This document shows, one piece after another, positions 5,648 to 5,650 of a stretch of 5,650 bases of DNA. The DNA is from an uncultured Desulfuromonas sp. (lineage in GTDB: Bacteria > Desulfobacterota > Desulfuromonadia > Desulfuromonadales > Trichloromonadaceae), in assembly GCA_937982495.1 (NCBI GenBank), contig CALJLX010000181.1:1-5650 (forward strand), read 5' to 3'. Each line of letters starts with the position of its first letter. The first letter of the stretch is position 1. Below the pieces are notes generated by a model, which worked only from the letters and a program-made list of their open reading frames with translations, did not search any database and was not told where the DNA came from. The position numbers and the translations under genes are program-made.

Positions 5648-5650
5648 GCG

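Overview
This 5.65 kb window holds a nearly complete Tol-Pal envelope operon, tolQ-tolR-tolA-tolB-pal-cpoB, all on the plus strand. It is preceded by a small stand-alone HD-domain gene that overlaps the last codons of an unseen upstream gene. The sequence is GC-rich and uses GTG and TTG starts freely. TolA carries a Pro-Lys-Glu stalk and CpoB is predicted to be a lipoprotein. Together these suggest a Gram-negative bacterium, most likely of the Desulfuromonadales/Geobacterales type (former Deltaproteobacteria). That assignment is a judgement from protein style, not from a database search.

Layout: 1-30 is the possible tail of an upstream gene, joined by a GTGA overlap to the HD-domain gene (27-614). 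The 98-nt gap 615-712 holds a likely promoter and a strong ribosome site for TTG-started tolQ (713-1384). The tolQ/tolR junction carries an imperfect 47-bp-offset duplication that repeats the tolQ tail, stop codon and Shine-Dalgarno, creating a 15-codon mini-ORF between the genes. Then come tolR (1432-1854), tolA (1885-2805) and tolB (2802-4097, ATGA overlap with tolA). A 124-nt gap follows, with a near-consensus promoter and a leader able to form two competing hairpins, then pal (4222-4779). A GC-rich hairpin without a T tract lies before cpoB (4844-5647). No terminator is visible before the window ends.

How the genes work together (known for the family): TolQ and TolR form an inner-membrane, proton-driven stator that energises TolA. 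TolA spans the periplasm and engages TolB and the outer-membrane lipoprotein Pal, which binds peptidoglycan. The system moves Pal to the division site and holds the envelope together during constriction. CpoB (YbgF) links Tol activity to septal peptidoglycan synthesis in E. coli. The key residues seen here (TolQ Thr144/Thr177, TolR Asp23, TolA Ser29/His33, Pal Asp120/Arg135) indicate an intact machine.

I found no previously undescribed multi-gene system. The features most worth a second look are small: the tolQ/tolR junction duplication with its mini-ORF, the alternative hairpins in the pal leader, and a sequence box shared by the tolQ and pal promoters.
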